In this document: one piece after another, positions 1-10,639 of the stretch | How positions within the stretch are numbered: position 1 is the stretch's first letter | How the letters are laid out: the number at the start of each line of letters is the position of its first letter | DNA from: Protaetia brevitarsis | Lineage: Eukaryota > Arthropoda > Insecta > Coleoptera > Scarabaeidae | Length of the DNA stretch: 64,000 bases | Assembly (NCBI GenBank): GCA_004143645.1 | Contig: RXPK01000215.1 | Coordinates: 1,195,371 to 1,259,370, forward strand | Reading direction: 5' to 3' | The notes under the pieces: generated by a model | Databases searched by the model: none | The model's input: only the letters and a program-made list of their open reading frames with translations | Told to the model about the DNA's origin: nothing | Program-made: the position numbers and the translations under genes

Positions 1-290
1 CAACTGCAGATATTAGAGCGACACTATCCCCATTTGACGCGGAAAACACCTACACAACAATCACAGAAACTTAATGTATGGGTTGGTATCATTGGAAATC
101 ATCTCAAAAGGACCCCTATTCATCGAGGGGACTTTAAATGGTCAAATATATTTAAACATCCTGGACGATAGAATCAATCGAAGGGATCCTGTAGAATGGC
201 CTGCCAGATCGTTGGGTCTTCCACGATTTGATCTTTTACTCTGAGGACTCTGAGGATCTTAAGTCTAAGGTGTATGCAGCGCCTTTATAA
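1..290 (+). pseudogene. Mariner-like transposase, C-terminal relic
   Basis: The first 290 bases read, with frameshifts, as the C-terminal half of a mariner-type DDE transposase. One frame gives NVWVGIIGN, a second gives GPLFIEGTLNGQ, and bases 197-211 encode WPARS, the start of the block that in this family carries the last catalytic aspartate (WPARSPDL). Here the block continues as LGLPRFDLLL, so the aspartate position looks mutated. The N-terminal helix-turn-helix part lies outside the window or is lost. The same family is seen more completely at 53.4-56.0 kb. It cannot make an active enzyme. Confidence 0.65.
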
Positions 291-486
291 GAATTTCGCC
301 AAAAATTGTTGAAAAATGTCAACGATTAATTAACGTAATGGGAAGTAATAAACTTTTTGAATGAATGATCACAAAACCCATTTTGCCTATTCAAATTTTA
401 AGGGTGGGAGCTGTTGCGCCCTTAGGAATAATTTTAAATCGTCAGCTTCGCCATTAAAATTTGTCATGACAATCGATAAGTTTCGG

Positions 487-1621
487 AATTTTATATAAAT
501 CACATCGCAAACAATGTACCCACTGGAACAACGAAACATCTGAACTGACAGATGTTACGCATGGAGTGCCGCAGGGATCTATGCTGGGTCCTACGCTATT
601 TATAGTATATGTAAATTACATCTTCTTTCATGCCAGCAATATCGAGGTATGCATGTATGCGGACGACACATGCCTCTTAGTATGCGGTAAAGCCAACGAA
701 GATGTAACGCAAAAAAACTGAGGTAGCGATTCAAAAGGTAGAAGAGTGGTTCGCAATCAACAAATTAAAAATTAACCGGGAAAAAACACAAACCATCACG
801 CTTTCATCGATGATCGATGATCACTATCGACAATAACCTGAGGTGGCACGCACACATAGATAGTCTGTGTAGAAAACTCTCCTCTGCATTGTATGCCACA
901 AAAAGAATAGAGCATACAGCAACCCATGAAGCAGCTAAAACAACGTACTTCTCTTACTTCCATTCATATATGAGTTACGGGGTACTATTTTGGGGCTCCA
1001 CGACAGAAGCAAAAAGAGTATTTATATTTTCAAAAGCGGGCGGTAAGACTTCTCTGCAAGCTGCAACACAACCAAAGTTGTAGAACTTATTTCAGATCAG
1101 AAGGAATTCTTACCCTACCATCTGTGTACATCCTTTCCATTGTTACGTATGTGCACAATAATAAAAGATCACTTCCGCTTAACGGTTATCAACATGAGTA
1201 CTGTCCCCGAAATAGGAACGAGATGCGAACACCTTACCATCGGCTGACCGGTTCACAAAAATCTATGGATTATTGGGGTAGTAAACTGTACAATATCTTA
1301 CCACCATACGTAAAGGAACTACCTTCCAACAGCTTTAAGAAACAAGTAAGAAAGTTGCTGACTGAGAAAGAATGTTATACGTTGGAGGAGTTTTTCCCGT
1401 CGGCGTCGGTCCAGTGAGAACGATTTACTTGCAGGTGGCAAGTAAATTTATATAAATATATTTTTATTCATTTGTAGTGCGTGTTTGTATTTGTTTATAT
1501 ATACTCTTATGTTCTGTCCTTATTTTTATTTCATTTAAATTGAAAATTGACATTTGTATTAACATACATGCATTCTATGTAATTGACAATGTCTGTAAAT
1601 GGTTTTATTGCAAATATATCT

Positions 1622-1661
<40 letters not shown>
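487..1661 (+). mobile_element. LINE (non-LTR retrotransposon), 5'-truncated, TCTA tail
   Basis: This is the 3' half of a LINE reverse-transcriptase (RT) ORF. Bases 563-580 encode GVPQGS and bases 656-667 encode YADD, the RT catalytic box, in one frame. A frameshift follows near 710. The thumb and C-terminal region continues in pieces at 817-1083 (HIDSLCRKLSSALYA, then YGVLFWGS) and 1124-1417 (KLYNILPPYVKELP). The 3'UTR ends in a (TCTA)n run at 1623-1661. The endonuclease and the first half of RT are missing, as expected from 5' truncation. The clade looks Jockey/CR1-like, but I cannot place it without a tree. It is inactive. Confidence 0.85.
1623..1661 (+). repeat. (TCTA)n microsatellite forming the LINE 3' tail
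   Basis: About ten TCTA units directly follow the LINE 3'UTR. Because the LINE at 2764-3868 ends in the same repeat, this is best read as the element's own 3' tail rather than chance slippage. Confidence 0.85.
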
Positions 1662-1664
1662 ATT

Positions 1665-2759
1665 TCTGGTGGCTCGTTTCATTTGAAATGTCCTGTATAA
1701 TGATTATTTCTGTATTTATTGTTCCTGTGAAGGTAGAAACAGAATTTTCTATAAGCGGATTCAATATCACGGAATCTGATATCGTTTAAAAGCCTGCAGT
1801 TGAGGTAATTTCTAAGGGATTTCTAGGCAGCACTATTGATTTGAATCCTTGTAAAGTTAAATTCTTCAATAACTACCTATCTCCTTTCATATATCAACAA
1901 AAGTTTTGCTTTAAATCTGCTTGAACAGCGTTAACAGGTAAATGAGTTGCTGGAAAATTCTATCGATGCGTCAGACTTCTTGTTTTCTTTTTGCCCTAGC
2001 GACTTCTACATATTCTGTTAAGTCTTCTCTAGTTCTCATATTCCCGTACTTCCATTCCAACTTATAAGCATCCCGGAAGTTGGAGGAACAGCTTCAACGA
2101 AGCGAACGAAATATCTCGATATATCTACATGTATAAGTTGCCGCGTCCATCTCGTCGAGTCCTTAAAATATGAAAATATTCAACGGCGAAACGAATACCT
2201 CGCCAAGTCGAATCGCACGTAATTGGAATATCATCCGCCAGACGGCAAGGAATTTAGTAAAACTTAGATACGTATAACGAATTATGTACCTTGCGTCGAA
2301 CTTTTCTACGGAGGAATTTTCGCTAGGCGAATCCGCAACGAACGGAAATCGTTATCGTCATCTTCTTTTATCACTTTTTACTTTTGGATTTTTACGTTAC
2401 CAGTTATTCTGTAGCTCGACGCCAGCTTCTTTTTTCTTTTTTTTTTTACTTTTGGACGAAAAAGTCTCTCTCATCAGATTTATTGCAGCGAATGGGGAGC
2501 TCCATCGTGGCGCGGATCTGCTGACAGTTCGGCCGGCGGAATATGAAACGGCGCTCTCTTTTGTGCTTTAATGCGATTAAGAAAAGAGGAGAGGAAGGGA
2601 TAGGAGTTTCGATATTGTAATCCTGCTCCATTTGCAAATTGGGAGTCGTTTTTAGTTGGGTGATGTTTGTGTTGAAGCGTCCATGGTGTTAAAGAAGATA
2701 AGTATCATTTCCATTTAGTTAGCGAGATTAAATTTGGTCAACATAACAAAGTAGATAAC
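1665..2759. other. Stretch without recognisable gene
   Basis: No transposon motif is seen here. Bases 2100-2560 are less AT-rich and richer in CpG than the surroundings and contain a 95-codon open frame (2284-2571, plus) with a phenylalanine/leucine-rich centre encoded by T-runs. It resembles no family I know, and the low-complexity composition argues for a chance frame. This may be single-copy host DNA. Confidence 0.4.
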
Positions 2760-2763
2760 TTCT

Positions 2764-3867
2764 TTGAAAAGGAACGAGAACACTTATTATATACCCTTGC
2801 CGTTTCACGAACAAGAAGTCTTAAACTTATTCAATCAAATCAAAAATAAAAATAGTTCGGGCCCGGATGAGATACCTAGTAGCTTATTAATACGGATTTC
2901 TCCCTATATCGATGAGCCGCTGACCAAGCTTAGGCCAAGGCTCAATCTTGGGTCCAATTCTTTTCATCCTGTTTATCAACGATATTGTTAACTTTGTGCA
3001 TTATACTTTGATCATTTATGCAGATGACACCTCTGCTGTGGCGACCGGTGCGGATACCAAGGATGTATGTAAAAGGGCTAAGAGACTTCTGGATGACCTG
3101 GGTCGGTGGTTTAACACCCAATAAACTATGCATGAATCTATCTAAAACCAATTATATGCGTTTCCGTCCTTCTAACTCTAAAAATAAGTCAGTTTCTAGT
3201 GATAATGTACAGGTTAATGGTTTTGAATTGGAACGAAAAACTACCGTAAAATTTTTGGGCTTAAATATTGATGAAAATTTGAGTTGGAAAAATCATTGTC
3301 TCGCTTTAGTTAAGAAAATCAATTCGGCATGTTTCCAAATTAGAAATTTAAAACATATAATAAACTTTAATTACTTACTTAGCTTTTATTATGGTCGGGT
3401 ACACAGTGTTATCCAGTACGTTATTGTATTCTGGGGCGCGGCGGTTTCATCAAACGAAGTCTTTCTGGCTCAGAAGCGTGTCATTCGATGCATGGCAAAC
3501 ATTAAAAGTACAGACTCTTTGTCGGCCATACTTCATCAAATTTAATATTTTGCCCTTGCTAGTGTGTATATACTAGAACTTTTGATGCACATTTCACAAT
3601 AAGGAGGTCTTTGTCAGGAATGGTGACCTACATTCATATGATACGAGACAAAAAAGCAAATATAGTATACCCTTAAATAGGCTCAACGTAACAAAGAGAT
3701 CCCCAACCTCAGCTGGGTTGACACTTTTCAATTTTCTACCACCCGAAATAGTGTCCTCCTTTGTCGCACTTTTTATATAATAATGTTTTATAATTATTGT
3801 ATTTTACGTATATACATGTATCTTTTGACTTGTCCTATACTCTTTTTGTGTCGCTTGGATGAAAAAA

Positions 3868-3868
<1 letters not shown>
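2764..3868 (+). mobile_element. LINE with internal RT deletion, TCTA tail
   Basis: The LINE begins with the conserved segment just upstream of RT (SSGPDEIPSSLLI, in 2764-2991). At about 2930 it jumps directly to QGSILGP (from 2936), so roughly a hundred RT codons, including the first catalytic aspartate (DLSKAFD type), are deleted. YADD lies at 3017-3028 in the same frame. A frameshift follows, and the thumb and C-terminal domain continue at about 3115-3545 (KFLGLNIDENLSW, YVIVFWG) and brokenly to about 3770 (HSYDTRQK, FNFLPPEI), typical of the LINE C-terminus. The element ends in TCTA repeats. It is defective. Confidence 0.85.
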
Positions 3869-3913
<45 letters not shown>

Positions 3914-3914
3914 A
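3868..3914 (+). repeat. (TCTA)n tail of the LINE
   Basis: About eleven units of the same tetranucleotide as at 1623-1661 follow a short A-run at the 3' end of a LINE. The shared tail suggests that both LINEs belong to one family. Confidence 0.85.
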
Positions 3915-4202
3915 CAAAACCAGAGAGGATACAAACTTATGTTGGCTTAGAGAGCTCAGAGAACAAGAGGTACTGCACATACACCATTGTGGTCATATCC
4001 ATGATCACTTACACATCTCTGGTATGGTGGACAAAGATGCAGCAGCAAACTGTTATAATTCAACTTAGCAAAAAGGCTTGAATGTTTAAGGATAAAGGGA
4101 GAAATGGAAACAGAAGCAATTTCTCCATTTGGTGATAATGTGCGAGGCAAGAGTGGTACTGCCTCCTACAATAACGAGAACTTCATAAATACTTTATTTC
4201 TG
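3915..4202. other. Short unassigned stretch between LINE tail and hAT element
   Basis: This contains a 69-codon plus frame that starts inside the TCTA run and continues with a histidine-rich segment (HIHHCGHIHDHLHI). I recognise no family. It may be an older repeat fragment. Confidence 0.3.
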
Positions 4203-4210
4203 ATAAATAA

Positions 4211-6259
4211 AAACCGGATTATATGCAAAGTACATATATTTTATTTTTTGCATATCTTTAATTATAGTCGTATTACACTAATTGAAGTTAATTAGCGCTA
4301 ATTAGTGATTGCATATATTGCATATTTAAGCTTTTTCTTATCCTTTCTATTAGTAAAAATTCCTAGTAATTCCTAATGTAGATCGACAACCGACAATTCT
4401 CAGAACGATAAATCTTTTACATTGGTTTCTCTAATACTTTTTTCCAAGAACTGCACGTGTTTAATTTCGCCTAGCAGAAGGAATGTGGTAATTCCCAAAT
4501 AAACTATTCATTCATTGAATATCTTTGAGCGAAACGGCATGTAATTGTGTTACGTTTTTAAATACTGTGCGTACACACAATGAGCATAGCGAACAAAATT
4601 TCTTTTTGGATTAAGCCATATCCTGAACTGGTAAAGGATGGCGACAAAATATTTTGTCGAGCCTGCAGTGAACTGGTAAGTTTAATTTTAATAAAAGCTT
4701 TACAATTGTTTTTAAATTCTTTAACTTTTGATATAAAATGATAATTGTTGTTGTAGGTGTCTTCTGAGAGAAAATAGCTGATTGATCAACACGCTAAAAC
4801 TCCATCACATATTGGAAAATGTGAAATACTAAAGCGATCCGCATGTGTGCAGCAATCTATATGTCAACGTGTAGCATCAACTTCATGAAGCTCTGAACAA
4901 GAAGAATATAATACGGATCTGTGTAACGCATTAATTTCGTCTAACATACTATTAGCACGATTAAACAAAGTCAATTTGAAATTATTTCTGCAAAACTATT
5001 GCAAAATATACCTGACGAAAGTGCCTTACGAAAAAATTATGTCACATCATGTTACCAGCAAACAATATCAGAAATTCAACAATTGGTATGGATAATTTTA
5101 TTTATATCATGGTAGATGAGAGTACGGATAAGTGTGGCCGTTATATTGCCCATTTGTTAATAGGAATTCTTCATGAAGATATTGTAGGTAAATCATATTT
5201 AATTTATTGTAAAGAACTTCAAAAAACAAATAATGTGACAATTGCCCAATTCGTTCAAGAAGGTTTATCAAATTTCTTTTTACCTGGAAGTATACATTGT
5301 GAAAAAATTTTACTAATGTTGTCGGACGCTGCACCATACATGATAAAAGCCGTGCAAAATTTAAAAATGTTTTATAGTAGCATTATTCTACCACTTGTTT
5401 AGCTCATGGGTTCAATCATGTAGCCGAAGACATTAGGAATCAATTCACTTTGATTAATGATTTAATTAGCAATGTCAAAAAAGTATTTTTAAAAGCACCT
5501 TTACGAATCCAATTTTATAAGGAGCGATTTCCCGGTGTTAAGTTGCCTCCTGAACCGATTATTACGAGATGGGGTACATGGTTAGAGGTTGCATTTTTTT
5601 TTCGCCGATAATTTTGAAGGAATAAAAAATGTAATTTTTGAAATCACTGCTGACTGCATTGCTCTAGAAAACTGTAAAAGTAGTAACATCAACAGTTGCT
5701 ACAAACTTGTATATAAGTAAATATCGCTCTCTGTTAATCAGTCGAAATAAGTAGACGAATTTGATATGCTATGTAAGAAGGGTTTAAGGGTACAATAGGT
5801 AATTCTATAAACGATAAATTTAAAAAAGTGATAAATAAAAATGCGGAGTATTTGAAATTGAAGAAAGTTAAGAAAAATTTGGAAGGTGAAACAGTAAACG
5901 ATTTCGACATTAATTTTAGTTTAGAATGTATTGCAAAGTTAAAAAATGCACCAATTACATCTGTGGATGTTGAAAGAAGCTCTTCTATTTCGAAACATAT
6001 GTGTTCTGATAGAAGACAAAACTTTCTTTTACACAATTTTGAAAAACATTTAATTATAAATTGTTTTAGAAATATGTTGTGAAAAAATTTTGTGCAATAA
6101 AGTTAATGTTTTAATTTTTGCTATTATTTATTTTATGTAAAAATTTTGCATATTTTTTTTGCATATATGCCCCAGGTTTATGCATATTTTCTCGAGAATC
6201 GATGCATATATATGCGCATATATTCCAGTTTTTCTTTGCATATAATCCGGTCTCTACTG
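4211..6259 (+). mobile_element. hAT DNA transposon (2.05 kb), defective
   Basis: The boundaries come from an 8-bp target-site duplication ATAAATAA at 4203-4210 and 6260-6267, the size typical of hAT elements. Inside it an 18-bp inverted repeat matches perfectly: 4213-4230 against 6234-6251. The outermost bases differ: the right end is CTCTACTG, while the left end is only AA, so the left terminus seems to have lost about six bases. Both subterminal regions carry several copies of TGCATA. The coding pieces between them belong to a hAT transposase. With a broken ORF and an asymmetric terminus, the copy is not autonomous. Confidence 0.85.
4580..6082 (+). pseudogene. hAT transposase (CGGBP1-related type), broken
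   Basis: From the ATG at 4580 the frame reads ISFWIKPYPELVKDGDKIF then CRAC, the start of a BED-type zinc finger. A GTAAGT splice-donor-like site at 4677 is followed by an acceptor-like AG near 4757, and the finger is completed by DQHAKTPSHI, after an in-frame stop. The catalytic region follows at 5049-5402 (MVDESTDKCGRYIAHLL, with DESTD, then LSDAAPYMIKA), continues past a stop (CLAHGFNHVAEDIR, ITRWGTW) to about 5610, and the C-terminal hAT dimerisation block lies at 5828-6082 (NAPITSVDVERS). Family knowledge: this architecture matches hAT proteins related to the domesticated CGG-binding protein CGGBP1. Several stops and indels make it a pseudogene. Confidence 0.8.
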
Positions 6260-6267
6260 ATAAATAA

Positions 6268-6566
6268 CTAACTAATTCAGATGATTCCCAAGGTTCCATA
6301 TTGGATCCGATACTCTCTTTGTTGTTTATTAATAATTTCCCTCCGCAGATTGATTGGGTGTCGGTTACTCTTTATGCAGACGACGTGGCTTTAGTAGTTG
6401 CTGGCGGGTTACGGATGATCTGAATGATGCTTGCGATGAGGCACTTGACAGTGCATCTGTATGGTTTAACAGATATATACTTCATGTTAATAAAAAGAAA
6501 AGTGTTTATTTAAGATTTCATCCTTACCAATACAACCCTTGCAAGGCTTTTTTTAAATTTATTATT
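6268..6566 (+). mobile_element. Plus-strand LINE, left part (interrupted)
   Basis: This is an RT fragment with SQGSILDPIL, then YADD starting at 6373, and the following segment NKKKSVYLRFHPYQYNP, which precedes the thumb domain. It stops at about 6566 in a TAA-rich spot, and the same ORF resumes at about 8106 (KVYGTKFL). The intervening 1.5 kb is a minus-strand LINE. The hAT element abuts its left side. Confidence 0.7.
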
Positions 6567-8105
6567 AACAATAATAATAATAAAGTTTATTGCTAAACTA
6601 AATATATATATACAGAGCTCAGAAGTCATAAACTAATAATTAAACTATTTAAATTAATTAACGAAATCGGCAATGGTGTAAGGTTCAAGGTCACACAGAA
6701 TTGTAAATATTTTCTTTTTCAATAAGACGAAAGACCTAATTGATTTAATTTCCACTGGCAACTTGTTATAACATTTAAGTCCATTATACACTAAATTATT
6801 CTGTGTAAGCGAAAGCCGGGTGTCTGGGGTAACAATAATTATTCTTATACCTAGTTAAGTGCTTATGTGAGAAAGTGTTTTCTTCAAACAAATTTTTATT
6901 CTTAGATAAGAAAAGTAGAAGCTTATAAATGTATATAGCTGGGATAGTCAATATTCGTTTCGCTTTAAAAAGCCCTCTACAAGATTGATTAAAAGGCAAA
7001 CCGTATAAGACTCGTAATAATTTCTTCTGCGAAATGAAAAACACGTTTAGCTCACTGCTTCCTCCCCATACAATGATAGCATATTTCATAATCGAGTAGC
7101 AGCTGCCGAAGTAAGTCACACGCAACGTATCCTCATCAACTAAATTACGCAGTCTGCGAAAAACAACAGAAAGTTGACTAACTCGTCTCACTACTGAATC
7201 TATGTGGGTTTTCCACTTAAGATGTTCATCGATTTTAACTTCTAGCAATAGAACATTATCTTTAGCATTGTATTTTTCCCCATTAAAAATCAGAGAAGAT
7301 GGGTAAATTTGACCCCGAGTCTTAAATAATATCACATTAGTTTTGCTCTGATTCATAATTAAGTTATTATTTTTCAACCATATATTTAAATTAGTTACAA
7401 AAGAACTACTGATTTCAATGACTTCCTCAATAGAATCCCCTTCCACAAGAAATATTGTATCATCTGCATAGTTAATTTTAGATATCCTATGATCAGATCA
7501 GGAACATCCAGCAGCATATATGTCATTAAAATATAACAAGAAAAGTAAGGGACCAAGAATACTCCCTTGAGGAACTCCGCTATTTACGGTAAGTACATTT
7601 GAAGTAGCAGTTACATATTTTGTACGAATACGAGTTACCTGCTTTCTGTTCGAAAGATACGAAGCAAACAATGAAAGGGCAGTACCTTTAATACCGTAGC
7701 AATTCAGTTTATACAGGAGCCTTTGATGATCTATGCTGTCAAACGCCCTTGACAGATCTAAGAAAAGACCACACGGGGATCTTTTTACTTTCAAGTGCAG
7801 CTAGTACATGCTCGGTGAAGTCAAATAGGGCCGTTTCAATACTTTTTCCTTTTAAGAAACCATGTTGATTTTTGTTTATAATATCAAAAACCGACATGAA
7901 GCGATATAACCGATTATATACGACTTTTTCAAATATTCTTAAAGAACTTGTTAGAAGACTCATCGGTCTGTAATTACTAAGGTCGTTAGGACAACCTTTC
8001 TTGTGGATCGGGACAACAAGCGCATATTTTAAAGATTCAGGGAAGCAGCCAGTGATAAATGAATCATTTATTATATAACAAACCGGTTTTAAAAAACTTA
8101 GTTAA
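6567..8105 (-). mobile_element. Minus-strand LINE, 5'-truncated, TTA tail, nested in another LINE
   Basis: Reading the minus strand, RT starts at about 8100 (SLKYALVVPIHKKG, then NYRPMSLLTSSL), continues through DLSRAFDSIDH and GVPQGSILGPLLF (7794-7498), and YADD lies at about 7450-7475 across a frameshift. The thumb and C-terminal region is open at 7446-6796 (216 codons), then shifts frame (CYNKLPVEIK) and ends at a stop at 6654-6656. A short 3'UTR ends in a (TTA)n tail at about 6567-6580. Only the N-terminal endonuclease part is absent. There are three frameshifts over some 480 codons, so it is moderately old and inactive. Confidence 0.85.
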
Positions 8106-8527
8106 TAAATAATAATCAACTTACCAAAGTTTATGGCACTAAATTTTTGAGAGTATGGGTGAATGAGCTACTCAACTGGAAAGTCCATTGTGAGAATCTC
8201 ATTCTTAAACTTAATTCTTTGTATTATTTCTTTCGTAATTTAAGATCGGTGTTGTCGCTCCAGCAGTTGGTTGATATGTATTATGCTTACGTCTTTAGAA
8301 AGCTCACTTATTGTATTATGTTTTGTGGTAACTCTACCTTGTTTAAGGAAGTTTTTATTTGTCAGAAACGAATCGTACGTTGCTTATTGAGTTTAGATGC
8401 CTTTACTCCTTGCAGACCAGCCTTTGCTACTCATAATTTACTAACTTTGCCTTCAACCTTTATTCTCCAATTAGCTCTCTACACGTATGATAATAGCAGT
8501 AAGTTTGAAGTTAACAAAGACAAATAG
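8106..8527 (+). mobile_element. Plus-strand LINE, right part (continuation of 6268-6566)
   Basis: The frame NNQLTKVYGTKFL leads into RVWVNELLNWKVHCENL, the usual segment after the RT palm, then an open frame to 8527 with LPSTFILQLALYTYDN. It continues exactly where the 6268-6566 fragment stops. The end of the ORF is replaced by a mariner-like relic. Confidence 0.75.
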
Positions 8528-8529
8528 CA

Positions 8530-8690
8530 GATAGAAAATATTTTACAGAAGCAGGTAAAAATGAGGAAATGTGAAACATTTACTATGAGTGATATCCTGA
8601 AAAAGAAAAACCATTCAGAGACATTTTCGCTAGATTAAAGAAAATTCAGTAAATTTTGAATCTTTTAAAAGCTGAAATCTAAAATCCATG
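8530..8690 (+). pseudogene. Relic of mariner-like N-terminal (DUF4817-type) domain
   Basis: The DNA here aligns by eye with the start of the transposase at 54,040-54,180: GAAGCAGGT, then GATATCCTGAAA, then CCATTCAGAGACAT and TTAAAGAAAA occur in the same order and spacing. It is a short, stop-ridden fragment of the helix-turn-helix domain of the same transposon family. Confidence 0.65.
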
Positions 8691-9492
8691 TTATTCGTAA
8701 TAGAGAGACAATTACAGATTTGGAGACCCCTGTATATATATTTTATGCTGACATCTCCCAGAGGGAACGTCACAAAATCAACGTGTATATTGAATGGTTT
8801 GAAAGGGCAGGGAGCATCGAGGAAGGAAGGTTGGTATGTGTAAATAAAATCTGGTAAGCTGGAAGATTTATAGGGTGAGAGTGATTCATACGCTCATCGT
8901 ATGTCCATGATAATTCAGCTGGGGTAGAAGAAGAATGGGAGAGGATATCACGTTAAATTTCCGAAGTGCTCGCAATGTGTTATTGTTTGGTTTCGTAATT
9001 AAAATTGATATGGTCGTAAAAGTTAGGAGAATTTTTAGTAAAAACACGTTAATTAATCAACTTTGTGATTGTATTGAAAACAAAAGAAGAGAAAAGTTCT
9101 ACTTTCTAGTTTCCGTGATCAGGAAACGTGAAAGTGGTTTTTATTTAAACCGAATTAACAAGGAAATCTTCTCACGTATCAATTTCAGAATTTGATGAAA
9201 CTTGACAGGGAAGTAGAAAGTAGTCTGCTAGAAATTACTTTAGAATTAGTTATCTAATATCAACTAACGTTAAAATACGATGTTTCGTTTTCCGAGGCTG
9301 ACCCACGTTGGGCGCAGAATATTTAGTGCATCTAATTTTGTGTTTTAAAATTACAAATTTTTGTCCTTTAAATTCTCCTGGCCACCAAAGAAGTTTAGTA
9401 TCAAAGGACTATAGTTAAGAGAATTTTGAGGGTCATATTTTAGCACTCTCAACACTCTCACAAATCTAATTTAAATATAGTGCAGTAAAGTA
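8691..9492. other. Stretch without recognisable gene
   Basis: An 86-codon plus frame (8935-9195) is present but shows no known motif and is lysine/arginine-rich in an AT-rich context. I see no repeat boundary. Confidence 0.35.
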
Positions 9493-9967
9493 CACTTCAC
9501 ACAGGAAAAATCGGGACACCAGCAATCGTGAATTTTAAAATTTTTTGGGTGTAAATGCAGCTTTCAGAGGATATATGCACTTATCAAAGCCATAAATCAC
9601 TTTTTTGTGTGTATTATTGCGATCAAAGGTAAAGACTAAAAATTTAAACAGAAATATAAATAAATAATAGAGAAAAAGGTTTTATACATTAAATAAACAC
9701 ATTGGAATTTCGGTGGCGGTGTTTTCTTAGAAATACCGAATACGGAAATATTAATGCAAAAAAATACATAACAACTAAAAGGCCTCTTGAGTAGACGGCA
9801 CCATTTAGAAATACACATATATGTATTTAACTTGTTTGATGTTATGTAGAGATAATTCTTTTTTTAAGAAAACATATGGCGATGGGATTTTAAAATTATA
9901 TTACCTATTACTATGATGTTAGTTACTTAATTTGATTTATGCCTGAAAGTAATACTTTAGCAATAGA

Positions 9968-10632
9968 CAATATGTCAATCAGCCTCCTGAGTTTTTGAAC
10001 AATGTGATTTTCACATTGATTTAATACACTATTATTGATGTATTCATTATAGTTGTTCTTTAGTATTCTTAAATATTGTATTACTACAAAATATTTTTCT
10101 ATTTTATTGAAATATAGCTAACACTTTTGGTCTGTAGCACAGCTTCAAGCAGTAGCAACGAAAAAGTATTAAATGTATCAAATTCAAAAATAAATATTTT
10201 ACCACTAACTGAGATTGACGAACAATATGTTTTCTTACAATGTTTGTTATGTATTATAAATTCAATAATATTGTAAATAATTGTTAATAAACCTGTACTA
10301 CATAAAGACAGTTTGTAAAGAGACCAAGTGTTGGCCATATTTCAAGAAAATAGATCAACGACGTCAGATTACACAGGCGATAGCTAAGATATAATTCCTG
10401 AAAATACAATAAACGGAGGTTTAATAAAATAAATAATTTCTTTGTGAACTTAATTGTTTTAAGAATTTTATAAATAATCTTAAACCTGGTTTTGGTAATT
10501 TTTATAGATAGAAGAAAACATAGAATATTTAAGAATATTAAACAACAATAGTAATTAATACATCAATAGTGTAGTAAATAAATCTGTGAAAATCACATTA
10601 TCCCAAAACTCAGGAGGCTGACTGACATATTG
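9968..10632. mobile_element. Smaller foldback (MITE-like) nested in the long-inverted-repeat element
   Basis: About 120 bp at each end form inverted repeats: CAATATGTCAATCAGCCTCC from 9968, and the complement of CAATATGTCAGTCAGCCTCC ending at 10,632. Shared landmarks inside are AATGTGATTTTCACA and TTAAATATT. The roughly 430-bp middle has no coding motif. No clear target duplication is visible. It may be an independent insertion or an internal part of the larger element. Confidence 0.65.
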
Positions 10633-10639
10633 TAATTTT

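Noticed and set aside
1477..1789. Frames with repeated SIYL
   Set aside because: They are translation of the (TCTA)n tail and AT-rich 3'UTR.
2284..2571. 95-codon frame as a host gene
   Set aside because: It is low-complexity, T-run-encoded Phe/Leu, with no motif, no splice context and no homolog recognised.
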